Of a DNA stretch of 18,046 nucleotides, positions 1 to 7,643 are shown piece after piece. Below the pieces are notes generated by a model that made no database searches, was not told the DNA's origin, and was given only the letters and a program-made list of their open reading frames with translations. The DNA is taken from the NCBI GenBank assembly GCA_964581295.1, contig CAZONX010000034.1, positions 1-18,046 of the forward strand. The letters are read 5' to 3'. The DNA comes from JAHEEL01 sp964581295. Its GTDB lineage: Bacteria > Actinomycetota > Acidimicrobiia > Spongiisociales > UBA5794. Both the position numbers and the translations under genes were made by a program. The stretch's first letter is position 1, and each line of letters starts with the position of its first letter.

Positions 1-390
1 CGGCTTGACGAACTGGGCCGTGGACGGCGCTCCGTGCGCGACGTGCTCGAGGGGCACCTCGAAGGCTTGGCCGAGCATGAGGCGTTCTACGCCCGGTTGG
101 TGATGGAGGGGCCGGTGCTGCCGCCATACGCCCGGGCCACGCTCCTCGGGATTCAGTCGGCGATCTCCGCCAATCTGACCGCCGCGGCGGAGCGGGAGAT
201 GGATGAGGGCCGCATCCGCCGGATGCCCTTCCACCTGCTGTTCAACACCTGGCTCGGCCTCGTCCACCACTACATCGGCAACCGCGAACTCTTTGCACCC
301 GGCGAGTCGGTCGTCGAGCGCTGGGGTCCGACGTTGCTGGACCACTATCTGGGGCTCATCAGCTCCGCGACACAAGGAGGGGAACAATGA
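1..390 (+). CDS. TetR-family transcriptional regulator, C-terminal part (5' end outside window)
   Basis: The reading frame is open to the left edge, so only the last 129 residues are seen. They form the all-helical ligand-binding/dimerisation half expected of a TetR-type regulator: an amphipathic stretch around LEGLAEHEAFYARLV, a loop, then MPFHLLFNTWLGLVHHYIGNR, which resembles the late helices of TetR C-terminal domains. The N-terminal helix-turn-helix is not in the window, so the family call rests on the C-terminal pattern and on the neighbours. The stop overlaps the start of the zinc-ribbon gene (ATGA), and an AAGGAGG ribosome site for that gene lies inside this frame, so the two are co-translated. 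It probably represses its own operon in response to a small molecule. Confidence 0.7.
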   Translation, partial: RLDELGRGRRSVRDVLEGHLEGLAEHEAFYARLVMEGPVLPPYARATLLGIQSAISANLTAAAEREMDEGRIRRMPFHLLFNTWLGLVHHYIGNRELFAPGESVVERWGPTLLDHYLGLISSATQGGEQ

Positions 391-632
391 TCGCCACCCA
401 ATGCATCGCCTGTGGCATGCCGCTGAGCGCTCCGGAGGATCATGCCATGGGGGATCCGAGCAAGGACTACTGCGTGCACTGTGCGCGTCCCGACGGAACC
501 ATGGTCTCGCGAGAGGAGGCACGACTGGGTCTGACCGCCTTCATGGTGAAGACCCAAGGCATCGATGAGGCCGCCGCTCTCCAAGCCGTCGATCAGTTGA
601 TGGCCGAGTTGCCGGCTTGGAAGACGAGCTGA
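387..632 (+). CDS. Small zinc-ribbon protein
   Basis: An 81-residue protein with two CxxC pairs, C6-I-A-C9 and C29-V-H-C32, separated by about 20 residues. This fits one zinc site of the 'putative zinc ribbon' type that typically begins with a CxxCGMPL segment. The second half (about 40-81) is helical and has no metal ligands. A strong AAGGAGG site 7 bases before the ATG supports the start. It overlaps the TetR-type gene by 4 bases and lies 7 bases before the GyrI-like gene. No enzymatic residues are visible; binding of nucleic acid or a protein partner is possible but not shown. Confidence 0.8.
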   Translation: MIATQCIACGMPLSAPEDHAMGDPSKDYCVHCARPDGTMVSREEARLGLTAFMVKTQGIDEAAALQAVDQLMAELPAWKTS

Positions 633-639
633 AGCCGCC

Positions 640-1251
640 ATGGCCAAGCTCGACCTGAAGAAGGACCTCCGGGAGCTCTACGGACCGTCGGCCAAGGAGT
701 TCTCGCTTGTCGACGTGCCAGAGCTGCGGTTGCTGATGGTTGACGGCGCGGGGGATCCGAACACGTCGCAGGCCTATCAGGAAGCCGTCGAGGCTCTCTA
801 TGCCGTGTCGTACCCGCTCAAGTTCCTGAGCAAAGCGAAAGGCACCGACTACGTCGTGATGCCGCTGGAGGGTCTGTGGTGGGTCGATGACATGGGTGAG
901 TTCTCGGTGGCAGACAAGTCCGCGTGGAGTTGGACGGCGATGATCATGCAGCCGGCTCATCTCACGGAGGCCGATGTCGAAGCGGCAATCGATCAAGCGC
1001 GAAGCACAAAGAACCCGTCGGCTCTCGATCGGGTCCGGTTCGCGTCGTACACCGAGGGTCTGTCGGTGCAGATCATGTACTTCGGCCCGTACGCCGACGA
1101 GGGCCCCACGATCGCGCGGCTCCACGAGTTCGCCGACAACAGTGGATATCGGTTGCGGGGCAAGCACCACGAGATCTACCTCAGCGATCCCCGCCGAACG
1201 GTCCCGGAGCGGCTGAAGACGGTGATCCGGCAACCGGTCGAAGCGAGCTGA
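640..1251 (+). CDS. GyrI-like small-molecule-binding domain protein
   Basis: A 203-residue cytoplasmic protein. The opening (residues 1-20, KKDLRELYGP), the central KAKGTDYVVMPLEGLWW (about 66-81) and the late HHEIYLSDPRR (about 176-186) followed by LKTVIRQP are hallmarks of the GyrI-like family, which shares the ligand-binding fold of multidrug-responsive regulators. There is no DNA-binding domain, so it should act as a stand-alone ligand binder; some relatives have been reported to bind or hydrolyse hydrophobic compounds. Together with a TetR-type regulator and a zinc-ribbon protein it looks like a small xenobiotic-response unit. The ribosome site before the ATG is weak, so translation may be coupled to the gene before it. 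It is convergent with the hydrolase, 28 bases away. Confidence 0.82.
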   Translation: MAKLDLKKDLRELYGPSAKEFSLVDVPELRLLMVDGAGDPNTSQAYQEAVEALYAVSYPLKFLSKAKGTDYVVMPLEGLWWVDDMGEFSVADKSAWSWTAMIMQPAHLTEADVEAAIDQARSTKNPSALDRVRFASYTEGLSVQIMYFGPYADEGPTIARLHEFADNSGYRLRGKHHEIYLSDPRRTVPERLKTVIRQPVEAS

Positions 1252-1279
1252 CCCATCGTCGGGCTCGGGCCGCCGAACG

Positions 1280-2101
1280 CTACGCGCCGATCGACTCGAC
1301 GAACTCGAGCACCAGGCGGTTCAGCTCGTGGGGCTGGTCGAGCGACGGGCAGTGAGCGGCTCCGTCGATCGTCACGAGCCGGCCCTGCGGCAGCCGGTCT
1401 GCGAGTTGGTGGCACAGCGGACCGAAGCCCGGCAGATCGTGTCCACCGGCGACCACCAACGCCGGGACATCGATCTCGTCGAGGATTGACCACACCGGCG
1501 GGTGTTCGAAAGCATCTCCGGTCGGCGGCGCCCGCAGTGCCCGACCAACCATGTCGGTCATCAGCTCGCGCGGCTGCCCCTCGACGCGGCCGTCGGGCTG
1601 CTCGACGCCGTCCAGCCAATAGCGGACGGTCAGGCGATTCACGAGATCGAGGTCGCCCGCTGCCTCAGCACGCTCGACGAGTTCGTCCTGCTCATCCTCT
1701 GCTGGGACGGTCGACCATTCTTCCTCGGGGTACCCGGGTGCTGCTGGGGCAATGAGGATGAGGCCCGCCACGTGCTCGGGATGAGCAACGGCGAGGTTCA
1801 GCGCCAGGCCACCGCCCATGCTGTTGCCCACGATCACAGCCGGCCTGGCAGCGGTTGCCGCGGTCACCGCGACGAGGTCGACCAGGTCGTCGTGGGGTTC
1901 GGCAACATAGCGGGTCTCGCCGAAACTGCGCCGGTCGTAGGCGACCACCCGGCTTCCCCCTTCCGCCCAGATGGGTGCGCACCACTGCCAGATCCGGCTA
2001 TCGCCCACGCCAGGGTGGAGCGCCACGATGGGCGGTCCCGTGATACCCCACGTCGTGACGGCCAGTTCAGCCAGGCCGCTCTGCACAAATGATGTTGGCA
2101 T
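1280..2101 (-). CDS. Alpha/beta hydrolase
   Basis: A 273-residue alpha/beta-hydrolase fold protein. Visible motifs are the oxyanion-hole segment HPGVGDSRIW (29-38), the nucleophile elbow GNSMGG with Ser94, the acid in VVAGGHD (Asp222) and the catalytic His250 in GAAHCP. The order and spacing match small esterase, epoxide-hydrolase-like or C-C-bond-hydrolase-like members; the substrate cannot be told. The ATG at 2101 is preferred over one 12 codons upstream because GAGGAGG lies about 8 bases before it. It sits 70 bases downstream of nrdJ on the same strand and may be read through from it. No signal peptide is seen, so it should be cytoplasmic. Confidence 0.88.
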   Translation of the reverse strand: MPTSFVQSGLAELAVTTWGITGPPIVALHPGVGDSRIWQWCAPIWAEGGSRVVAYDRRSFGETRYVAEPHDDLVDLVAVTAATAARPAVIVGNSMGGGLALNLAVAHPEHVAGLILIAPAAPGYPEEEWSTVPAEDEQDELVERAEAAGDLDLVNRLTVRYWLDGVEQPDGRVEGQPRELMTDMVGRALRAPPTGDAFEHPPVWSILDEIDVPALVVAGGHDLPGFGPLCHQLADRLPQGRLVTIDGAAHCPSLDQPHELNRLVLEFVESIGA

Positions 2102-2171
2102 GGCCGAATCCTCCTCACCGGCGCGGCTGCTGTGCACCGCGTGGAGCGGCTCCCGAGCGCGGGCCGCTCGG

Positions 2172-5100
2172 TCAGCTACAACCGGTGGTGTCTCCGCAGG
2201 TGAGGCATACGTAGCACGAGCCGCTGCGCACGGTCATGTGGCCGCACATGGAGCACGCCGGTGCATCGCCCATCAGATCCCCGAGCGAAGCCTCGGCGGC
2301 CGTCGTCGCTGCGGCAACTGCGGTACCGGGGCCGTAGGACACCACCGTTGCGGCGGCGCGCACGGGTGCGGCCGCTGGCGCCGGCATGGTGCTGGTGTCG
2401 TCATCGACGAACTTGGCGGCGGCCACCTGCGCATCGATGTCGTTTTCCATGGCAGCGTCGGTGAGGTCGAGCTGTGTTCCCGCGTCGACTGCGATGCCCT
2501 TCGGCGGCTCCGGAAGCTCACCGGAGCGGTCCGGCGGCACCTGCACGAGCTCGTCGCGGGCAAGGTATTCGACACCGAGTGCGCGGAACACGTAGTCGAT
2601 GATCGAGTTCGACATCTTGATATTCGGATGACCCTCGACGAAGCCCCTCGGCTCGAATGTCTGGAACGTGAACGTGTCGACAAACTCCTCGAGCGGAACG
2701 CCGTATTGCAGACCCTTCGATACGGCGATGGCGAAGCAGCTCAGCACACCGCGCAGGGTCGCGCCTTCCTTGGCGAGGTCGATGAACAGCTCGCCAAGCG
2801 TGCCGTCTTCGTATTCGCCGGTCCTGAGGAACACTTTGTGCCCACCGACGCGCGCTTCCTGCGTGAAGCCGATCCGTCGAGACGGGAGCAGGAACCGTGG
2901 CCGCGAGATGTCGTTGTAGGCCTCGGTGGGAGACAGGCCCGGCTGGAACATGCCGGCGTGGATCATCACCTCTCGGATGATGGTCTCGGTGACCGCCTCC
3001 GGCTCGTCCTCGCCTGCGAGGTCGTCAGTCGTCGACGACAGCGGCTGGGAAGCCTTGGAGCCATCCCGATAGAGGGCCATCGATTTGAGGCCGAGCTCCC
3101 ATGAGAGTCGGTAGGACTCTTCGATGTCCGCGACCGTCACTTCGTTCGGCATATTGATCGTCTTTGAGATCGCTCCAGAAATGAACGGCTGGGCGGCGGC
3201 CATCATCTTGATGTGACCGCTGTAGTCGATGAAGCGCTCGCCGTAGCGACCGTTGCGGTTCGCCGTGTCGAACACCGGTAGATGCTCGTCCAGAAGGCCG
3301 GGGGCTCCCTCGATGGTCTGGCGTCCGCAAACGTGGTCGTTGGCGTCGCGGATCTGCTGGTCCGTGAAGCCGAGTTCGTGGAGCATCGAGAATCCGAGGC
3401 CGTTGTACTGCTCGGGCGTGAAGCCGAGACTCTGCATCGTCGCCTCGCTGAGCGTCCACTGGTTGAAGGCGAATCCGATCTCGAATACGGATGGCAGCGC
3501 CGCTTCGATCTTGTCGATGTCCTGGCCGGTGAATCCCTTGGTCATCAGCGTGGCGGCGTTGATGTGCGGCGCCCGCTGGATGCTCATCGTCCCGATCACG
3601 TAGTCGATGATCTGCTCGATGCGCTCATCGCTATACCCAAGCCGGCTGAGGGCCGGGGTGATCGAGCGGTTGGCGATCTTGAAGTAGCCACCGCCGGCGA
3701 GCTTCTTGAACTTCACGAGGGCGAAGTCGGGTTCGACGCCGGTGGTATCGCAGTCCATCAGCAATCCGATGGTGCCGGTGGGGGCCAACACAGTCGCCTG
3801 CGCGTTGCGGTAGCCGTGCTGCTCGCCCAACTCGACAGCGTTGTCCCATGCCTCGCGGGCCTCGGCGACCATTTCGGGCGGCCCGTAGTTCGGGTCGATG
3901 CCGGTCACGAAGTGGCTGACGCCGTCGTAGTCGCTCTGGTCGTTGTTGTACGCCGCCCGCCGGTGGTTGCGCATCACGCGCAGCATTGACTCGCGGTTCT
4001 CGTCGTACTTCGGGAATGGGCCGAGCACGCTGGCCATCTCCGCCGAGGTGGCGTACGCGTCGCCGGTGAGGATCGCGCTCAGTGAACCGGCGATGGCGCG
4101 ACCCTCGTCGGAGTCGTAGGGGATGCCAATCCGCATGAGCAGCGATCCGAGATTCGCATATCCGAGGCCGAGAGTGCGGTAGTCGTAGGAGCCCTGAGCG
4201 ATGTCCTTCGACGGGAACTGTGCCATCGTGACCGAGACCTCGAGGACGATCGTCCAGAGGCGGATCGCGTGTCGGTAGGCATCGAGGTCGAAGACGCCCT
4301 TGGCGTCGTCGTAGAACTGGCCGAGGTTCAACGATGCGAGGTTGCATGCCGTGTTGTCGAGGAACATGTACTCCGAGCACGGATTTGACGCCCGGATCTC
4401 GCCCCCGGCGGGGGAGGTGTGCCATTCGTTGATGGTGGTATGGAACTGGACGCCGGGATCGGCGCTCGCCCATGCAGCCTCGGCGATCTGACGCCAGAGG
4501 TCTCGTGCAGGCACCGACCGAATCGTGCTGCCGTCAGTGCGGCTCGTCAGATCCCATTCGAGGTCGTCGATGACGGCGTCAACAAACTCGTTGCTGAGCC
4601 GGACGGAGTTGTTGGAGTTCTGACCCGAGACGGTGGCATAAGCCTCGCCGTTGAAGTCGGCCGAGTATCCGCCGGCGACGAGCGTGCGGACCTTCTCTTC
4701 TTCCTTCGCCTTCCACGCGATGAAGGTCTCGACATCCGGGTGGTCGATGTCGACGATGACCATCTTCGCTGCGCGACGTGTGGTGCCTCCGGACTTGATC
4801 GCGCCCGCGGCCCGGTCGCCGACCTTGAGGAAGCTCATGAGACCTGACGACTTGCCGCCACCGGAGAGCTGCTCGCCCTCGGCCCGGATATGCGAGAAGT
4901 TCGCTCCGGCCCCAGCGCCCATCTTGAACAAGCGGGCCTCGCGGACCCACAGGTCCATGATGCCGCCGGGGTTCACGAGGTCGTCTTCGACGCTCATGAT
5001 GAAACAGGCGTGCGGTGCCGGTCGGCTGTAGGAATCGAGCGACTCGGTGGCTTCTCCGGTCTCCGGGTCCACGTACCAGAAGCCCTGGGCGACGCCCTCG

Positions 5101-5564
5101 ATGCCGTACCGGTGGTGGAGGCCGGTGTTGAACCACTGCGGAGAGTTCGGAGCCGCCATCTGGTGGAGGAGCATGAAGGCGAGCTCGTCCTCGAACGTCT
5201 GCGCATCGTCGGCCGAGGCGAAGTAGCCGTTCTCCTCGCCCCACCAGCGCCACGTCGAGACCAGGCGGTCGATGACCTGCCGTGCGGAGTGTTCGGGGCC
5301 GAGCACAGGCTCGCCGTTCTCGTCGACGATCGGCGTGCCGTCGTCGTCGACCTCTGGGACACCTGCCTTGCGGAGATACTTCGAGACCATGATGTCGGCT
5401 GCGACCTGAGACCAGGAGGCCGGGACCTCGGCGTTCTCCATCTCGAAGACGATCGAACCGTCGGGGTTGGTGATGCGAGAGTCTTTTCGAACCCACTCCA
5501 CCGTCTCGTACGGATCGACCCCGGCGGTTGTGAACCGCCGTTCGATTTGGAGCCCTTCGGTCAT
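2172..5564 (-). CDS. nrdJ: Vitamin B12-dependent (class II) ribonucleotide reductase
   Basis: An 1130-residue protein that reduces ribonucleotides to deoxyribonucleotides using adenosylcobalamin as radical source; it needs neither oxygen nor a second subunit. Seen: the first redox cysteine in HACFI (C187); the active-site triad N394-P-C396-S-E398, where C396 would carry the thiyl radical; the partner redox cysteine in DNTACNLASLNL (C407); and the conserved APTGTIG loop (about 594-600). An Ala/Pro/Thr-rich linker (about 1055-1095) leads to a C-terminal cysteine cluster: C1104, C1107, C1117, C1120, C1123 and C1129. In this family such a tail serves as a zinc-binding and disulfide-relay module. 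The start is supported by GAGGAGGG a few bases upstream. The length fits the long NrdJ type. No nrdR gene is in the window, but NrdR-like sites precede this gene. Confidence 0.97.
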   Translation of the reverse strand: MTEGLQIERRFTTAGVDPYETVEWVRKDSRITNPDGSIVFEMENAEVPASWSQVAADIMVSKYLRKAGVPEVDDDGTPIVDENGEPVLGPEHSARQVIDRLVSTWRWWGEENGYFASADDAQTFEDELAFMLLHQMAAPNSPQWFNTGLHHRYGIEGVAQGFWYVDPETGEATESLDSYSRPAPHACFIMSVEDDLVNPGGIMDLWVREARLFKMGAGAGANFSHIRAEGEQLSGGGKSSGLMSFLKVGDRAAGAIKSGGTTRRAAKMVIVDIDHPDVETFIAWKAKEEEKVRTLVAGGYSADFNGEAYATVSGQNSNNSVRLSNEFVDAVIDDLEWDLTSRTDGSTIRSVPARDLWRQIAEAAWASADPGVQFHTTINEWHTSPAGGEIRASNPCSEYMFLDNTACNLASLNLGQFYDDAKGVFDLDAYRHAIRLWTIVLEVSVTMAQFPSKDIAQGSYDYRTLGLGYANLGSLLMRIGIPYDSDEGRAIAGSLSAILTGDAYATSAEMASVLGPFPKYDENRESMLRVMRNHRRAAYNNDQSDYDGVSHFVTGIDPNYGPPEMVAEAREAWDNAVELGEQHGYRNAQATVLAPTGTIGLLMDCDTTGVEPDFALVKFKKLAGGGYFKIANRSITPALSRLGYSDERIEQIIDYVIGTMSIQRAPHINAATLMTKGFTGQDIDKIEAALPSVFEIGFAFNQWTLSEATMQSLGFTPEQYNGLGFSMLHELGFTDQQIRDANDHVCGRQTIEGAPGLLDEHLPVFDTANRNGRYGERFIDYSGHIKMMAAAQPFISGAISKTINMPNEVTVADIEESYRLSWELGLKSMALYRDGSKASQPLSSTTDDLAGEDEPEAVTETIIREVMIHAGMFQPGLSPTEAYNDISRPRFLLPSRRIGFTQEARVGGHKVFLRTGEYEDGTLGELFIDLAKEGATLRGVLSCFAIAVSKGLQYGVPLEEFVDTFTFQTFEPRGFVEGHPNIKMSNSIIDYVFRALGVEYLARDELVQVPPDRSGELPEPPKGIAVDAGTQLDLTDAAMENDIDAQVAAAKFVDDDTSTMPAPAAAPVRAAATVVSYGPGTAVAAATTAAEASLGDLMGDAPACSMCGHMTVRSGSCYVCLTCGDTTGCS

Positions 5565-5599
5565 TGTCCCTCCTCAGTTGGCGTCACCACCGACGCTCA

Positions 5600-5608
5600 C
5601 TATCCACA
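5600..5608 (+). promoter_or_regulatory. DnaA-box-like site in the nrdJ leader
   Basis: CTATCCACA matches the DnaA box TTATCCACA at 8 of 9 positions. It lies about 36 bases upstream of the nrdJ start codon. A single near-match can arise by chance. It is recorded because ribonucleotide reductase promoters are under DnaA control in some bacteria. Confidence 0.3.
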
Positions 5609-5621
5609 GATCTATACACAC

Positions 5622-5669
5622 CCACTAGATGTTGGGGTAGAGAAGTAGCGTACCCCCCATATCTAGCAC
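5622..5669 (-). promoter_or_regulatory. Pair of NrdR-box-like operators upstream of nrdJ
   Basis: Two 16-bp sites are seen at 5622-5637 (plus strand CCACTAGATGTTGGGG) and 5654-5669 (plus strand CCCCCATATCTAGCAC). Both resemble the NrdR consensus acaCwAtATaTwGtgt in their CTA-AT or AT-TAG cores. Their start-to-start distance is 32 bp, about three helical turns, which is the arrangement typical of paired NrdR boxes. NrdR is the ATP-cone repressor of ribonucleotide reductase genes. The sites would lie just downstream of the predicted transcription start. Confidence 0.72.
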
Positions 5670-5676
5670 GGTTTCA

Positions 5677-5694
5677 CGAGTGTAATTACACGCG
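5677..5694. repeat. Near-perfect palindrome at the nrdJ promoter
   Basis: GTGTAATTACAC at 5680-5691 is a perfect 12-bp palindrome. The two base pairs at the outer ends of the 18-bp span (5677/5694 and 5678/5693) also pair, leaving one mismatch between. It overlaps the predicted -10 element of nrdJ, as a repressor site would. It does not match the NrdR consensus, so a second regulator is possible. Confidence 0.5.
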
Positions 5695-5707
5695 TGCCAT
5701 CCGTCAA
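5679..5707 (-). promoter_or_regulatory. Probable nrdJ promoter
   Basis: On the minus strand, TTGACG (5707-5702, 5 of 6 to TTGACA) is followed after exactly 17 bp by TACACT (5684-5679, 4 of 6 to TATAAT). Transcription would start near 5672, giving a leader of roughly 110 bases that contains both NrdR-like sites. This is read from pattern only. Confidence 0.5.
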
Positions 5708-5736
5708 ACCTCCCGCGTAGAGGCCCTTTTTGACGG
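5701..5736. repeat. Inverted repeat overlapping the nrdJ -35 region
   Basis: CCGTCAAA (5701-5708) and TTTGACGG (5729-5736) are perfect 8-bp inverted arms, with inner CCTC (5709-5712) and GAGG (5720-5723) also complementary. The left arm contains the predicted -35 element of nrdJ. It could be an operator or, on the minus strand, a hairpin 125 bases past the end of the MFS gene. No T-tract follows it, so an intrinsic terminator is less likely. Confidence 0.45.
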
Positions 5737-5860
5737 CGAAAGCGGGTCGTCGCACCCCCGAGTCAGTCAGCGGTCCTAGTTCTAAACGCACGGCGGCCGA
5801 ACAGCAAGGCTGAACCCAAAGAGGTTTTCGCGGAGACGTATTTGTTTTCGCGAGGCAGCG

Positions 5861-7297
5861 CTATCGGTCGCCCGTTGCCTGTTCGGATCGTGCCGTCAGC
5901 ACGTCCGCGACGTCCGCGATGTCGCCGGGAGCGGTCTGGGACGCCTTCCAGTAGCACCAACCGGTCGGCAGGAAGGAGATCTGAAAGACCGATAGACCCA
6001 TCGCCCAGTTGAACGGCGGCGGGATCGAGCGTTCGAGCGCGGTTGCCGCCGCCGCGGTGAGGGCAGCACCGACCGAGCGCCCAACGCCGTTGACGGCGTT
6101 CCCGACGCCGAACACCGTCCCGCGGTGCTCCGGCAGGTTCACGTCGGAGATGAGGGCGAACCAGTTCGGCGAGTCTGCCGAGGTGAGCGCGATCGCTGCG
6201 ATCGCCGAAAGGAATGCGATGGCGGCCCACGGATTCGTGGCGATGCTCACCAGCACCTCGCGCAACAAGATCACCGTTCCCGCTCCCTCGGTGACATCGA
6301 GACCACGAAGCGGGACCCAGAAGAAGACGAGGAACAGGGGGACGGCGCCGAGGACCCCAGCGGCGCTGAGGAGCGCCCTGCCACGCGGCGTGCGCTGCTG
6401 CAGTCGGTCTCCGAGATGACCAAAAAGGATCGAGAACAGGGCGCCGATGGTGAATATCGCGGCAAAGAGTCCGCCGACCTTGGTGCCGGTCGCTTCGCCG
6501 TAGCCCTGGGCGATTACCTTCTGCTGGTAGAGGAGCGGGACCCAGATGAGCGAGCCGTAGGCCACCTGCGCCGTGAGGCCCTGCAGCACGAGCCAGAGGT
6601 TCGTGCGACGACGCAACAGCATCGGCAACTGCGAGCGATTGATCCGGTAGTCGTATTCGCCTCCTTCCGCGTACAGCGCTGCAAGCGCCGGTTCGCGGAA
6701 ACCCCGAGGGGCCTCGTACGTGGGGAGATACAGCGCTGCGAAGACAAAGCCGGCGATAGCAACGACGACGAGGGGAATTCGGAAGTTCTCCGAGCCGAGT
6801 TGTGATGCGAGCAGCCCTCCGATGAGCACTCCGATCCCTTGGGAAAGGCCCCAGAAGCTCATGGCGAGTCCTCGCCGCTTCGGTCCCACGAAGTCGGAAA
6901 TCACCGAGAACCCAACTGATGCGATCGATCCGAGACCGATCGCAACCACGATCTGCCAGACGGTGAGCATCCAGAAGGTCGAGGCCGTGGCGGAGAGCAG
7001 TGAACCACTAGCCCAGATGATCGTTCCCCAGAAGAGCAGCGGCTTGCGGGTTCTCGAATCGCCGGCGTAGCCCCAGACAGCGGCGGTGAGTGCCGTCACC
7101 AGGATCGTGATGCCGGTCAGCACCCCGATCGCACCAGATGACGTGTTGAAGGCGTCCGATATTGGAAGCACCATCGACGGGATCATCGCGAGCGCCGCGT
7201 TGTCGAGAGAAGCGAGAACGACGAATACAACCATCGTGTAGGCGACATGAACGGGGTTGCCCCACCAGGTGGAGCGGGCACGTTGCATGGGTGCCAT
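5861..7297 (-). CDS. MFS transporter
   Basis: A 478-residue integral membrane protein with about 12 hydrophobic segments. The cytoplasmic loop GYAGDSRTRKPLLFWG (about 76-91) is the MFS motif A between helices 2 and 3, and a weaker version (FGHLGDRLQQRTPRGRAL, about 292-309) marks the second half. The frame extends 57 codons upstream, but that part is Arg/Pro-rich and overlaps the previous gene out of frame, so the ATG at 7297 is chosen; another ATG three codons later is possible. It is the last gene of a three-gene minus-strand operon, 25 bases after the two-helix protein. It may move a lipid, drug or organic anion; the substrate cannot be read from the sequence. Confidence 0.9.
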   Translation of the reverse strand: MAPMQRARSTWWGNPVHVAYTMVVFVVLASLDNAALAMIPSMVLPISDAFNTSSGAIGVLTGITILVTALTAAVWGYAGDSRTRKPLLFWGTIIWASGSLLSATASTFWMLTVWQIVVAIGLGSIASVGFSVISDFVGPKRRGLAMSFWGLSQGIGVLIGGLLASQLGSENFRIPLVVVAIAGFVFAALYLPTYEAPRGFREPALAALYAEGGEYDYRINRSQLPMLLRRRTNLWLVLQGLTAQVAYGSLIWVPLLYQQKVIAQGYGEATGTKVGGLFAAIFTIGALFSILFGHLGDRLQQRTPRGRALLSAAGVLGAVPLFLVFFWVPLRGLDVTEGAGTVILLREVLVSIATNPWAAIAFLSAIAAIALTSADSPNWFALISDVNLPEHRGTVFGVGNAVNGVGRSVGAALTAAAATALERSIPPPFNWAMGLSVFQISFLPTGWCYWKASQTAPGDIADVADVLTARSEQATGDR

Positions 7298-7322
7298 TGT
7301 GCCCGCTCTCTGGTGGTTCGCG

Positions 7323-7643
7323 TCAGTTGTCGGTCGGAGCGCCCTTGCTCGCTGCGTCCGGATCGATGTCGGTTTGCTGCGACGTGATCGGCTCCGGATC
7401 AGCCGGCGGTACCGCGGGCGGCGGGGCCGGAGGGGCAGCGGACGCGGGGGCCGGCTGTGGTTGAGCACTCTTCCCGAACGGCGCCCACGCGGCCATGATC
7501 ACGCCGAACAGGATGCCGAGGAGCGGCAGGATCCACAACCATTGGCTGCTCAGCGGAATCACGCCGAAGAGGAACAGCGTGATGCCGAGAAACAGTCCGA
7601 AGAGGAATCCGCTGATGACTCCGAGAATCGCATGTCCCTTCAT
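7323..7643 (-). CDS. Two-helix membrane protein with Pro/Ala-rich tail
   Basis: A 106-residue protein of unknown function. Two hydrophobic helices (about 5-28, with FLFGLFLGITLFLFG, and 34-53) are followed by a flexible Pro/Ala-rich tail of about 50 residues with acidic spots and no cysteines. Its ATG overlaps the stop of the upstream secreted-protein gene (TGATG), so the two are translationally coupled; a GTG one codon earlier is an alternative start. It may be a partner or chaperone of the MFS transporter or of the secreted protein. That suggestion comes from position only. Confidence 0.75.
   Translation of the reverse strand: MKGHAILGVISGFLFGLFLGITLFLFGVIPLSSQWLWILPLLGILFGVIMAAWAPFGKSAQPQPAPASAAPPAPPPAVPPADPEPITSQQTDIDPDAASKGAPTDN

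Noticed and set aside
1971..3104. Plus-strand 377-codon open frame opposite nrdJ
   Set aside because: It is antisense to the conserved C-terminal part of nrdJ and shows no recognisable protein features.
5701..5736. Inverted repeat considered as an intrinsic terminator for the MFS gene
   Set aside because: It lies 125 bases past the stop, has a long interrupted loop and no T-tract on the minus strand.
5737..5860. Possible small RNA or tRNA between nrdJ and the MFS gene
   Set aside because: No cloverleaf, no terminator and no T-loop-like sequence could be found by eye.
7298..7468. N-terminal extension of the MFS transporter
   Set aside because: The extra 57 codons are Arg/Pro-rich and antiparallel in style to the coding frame of the two-helix protein they overlap; the natural start lies at 7297.
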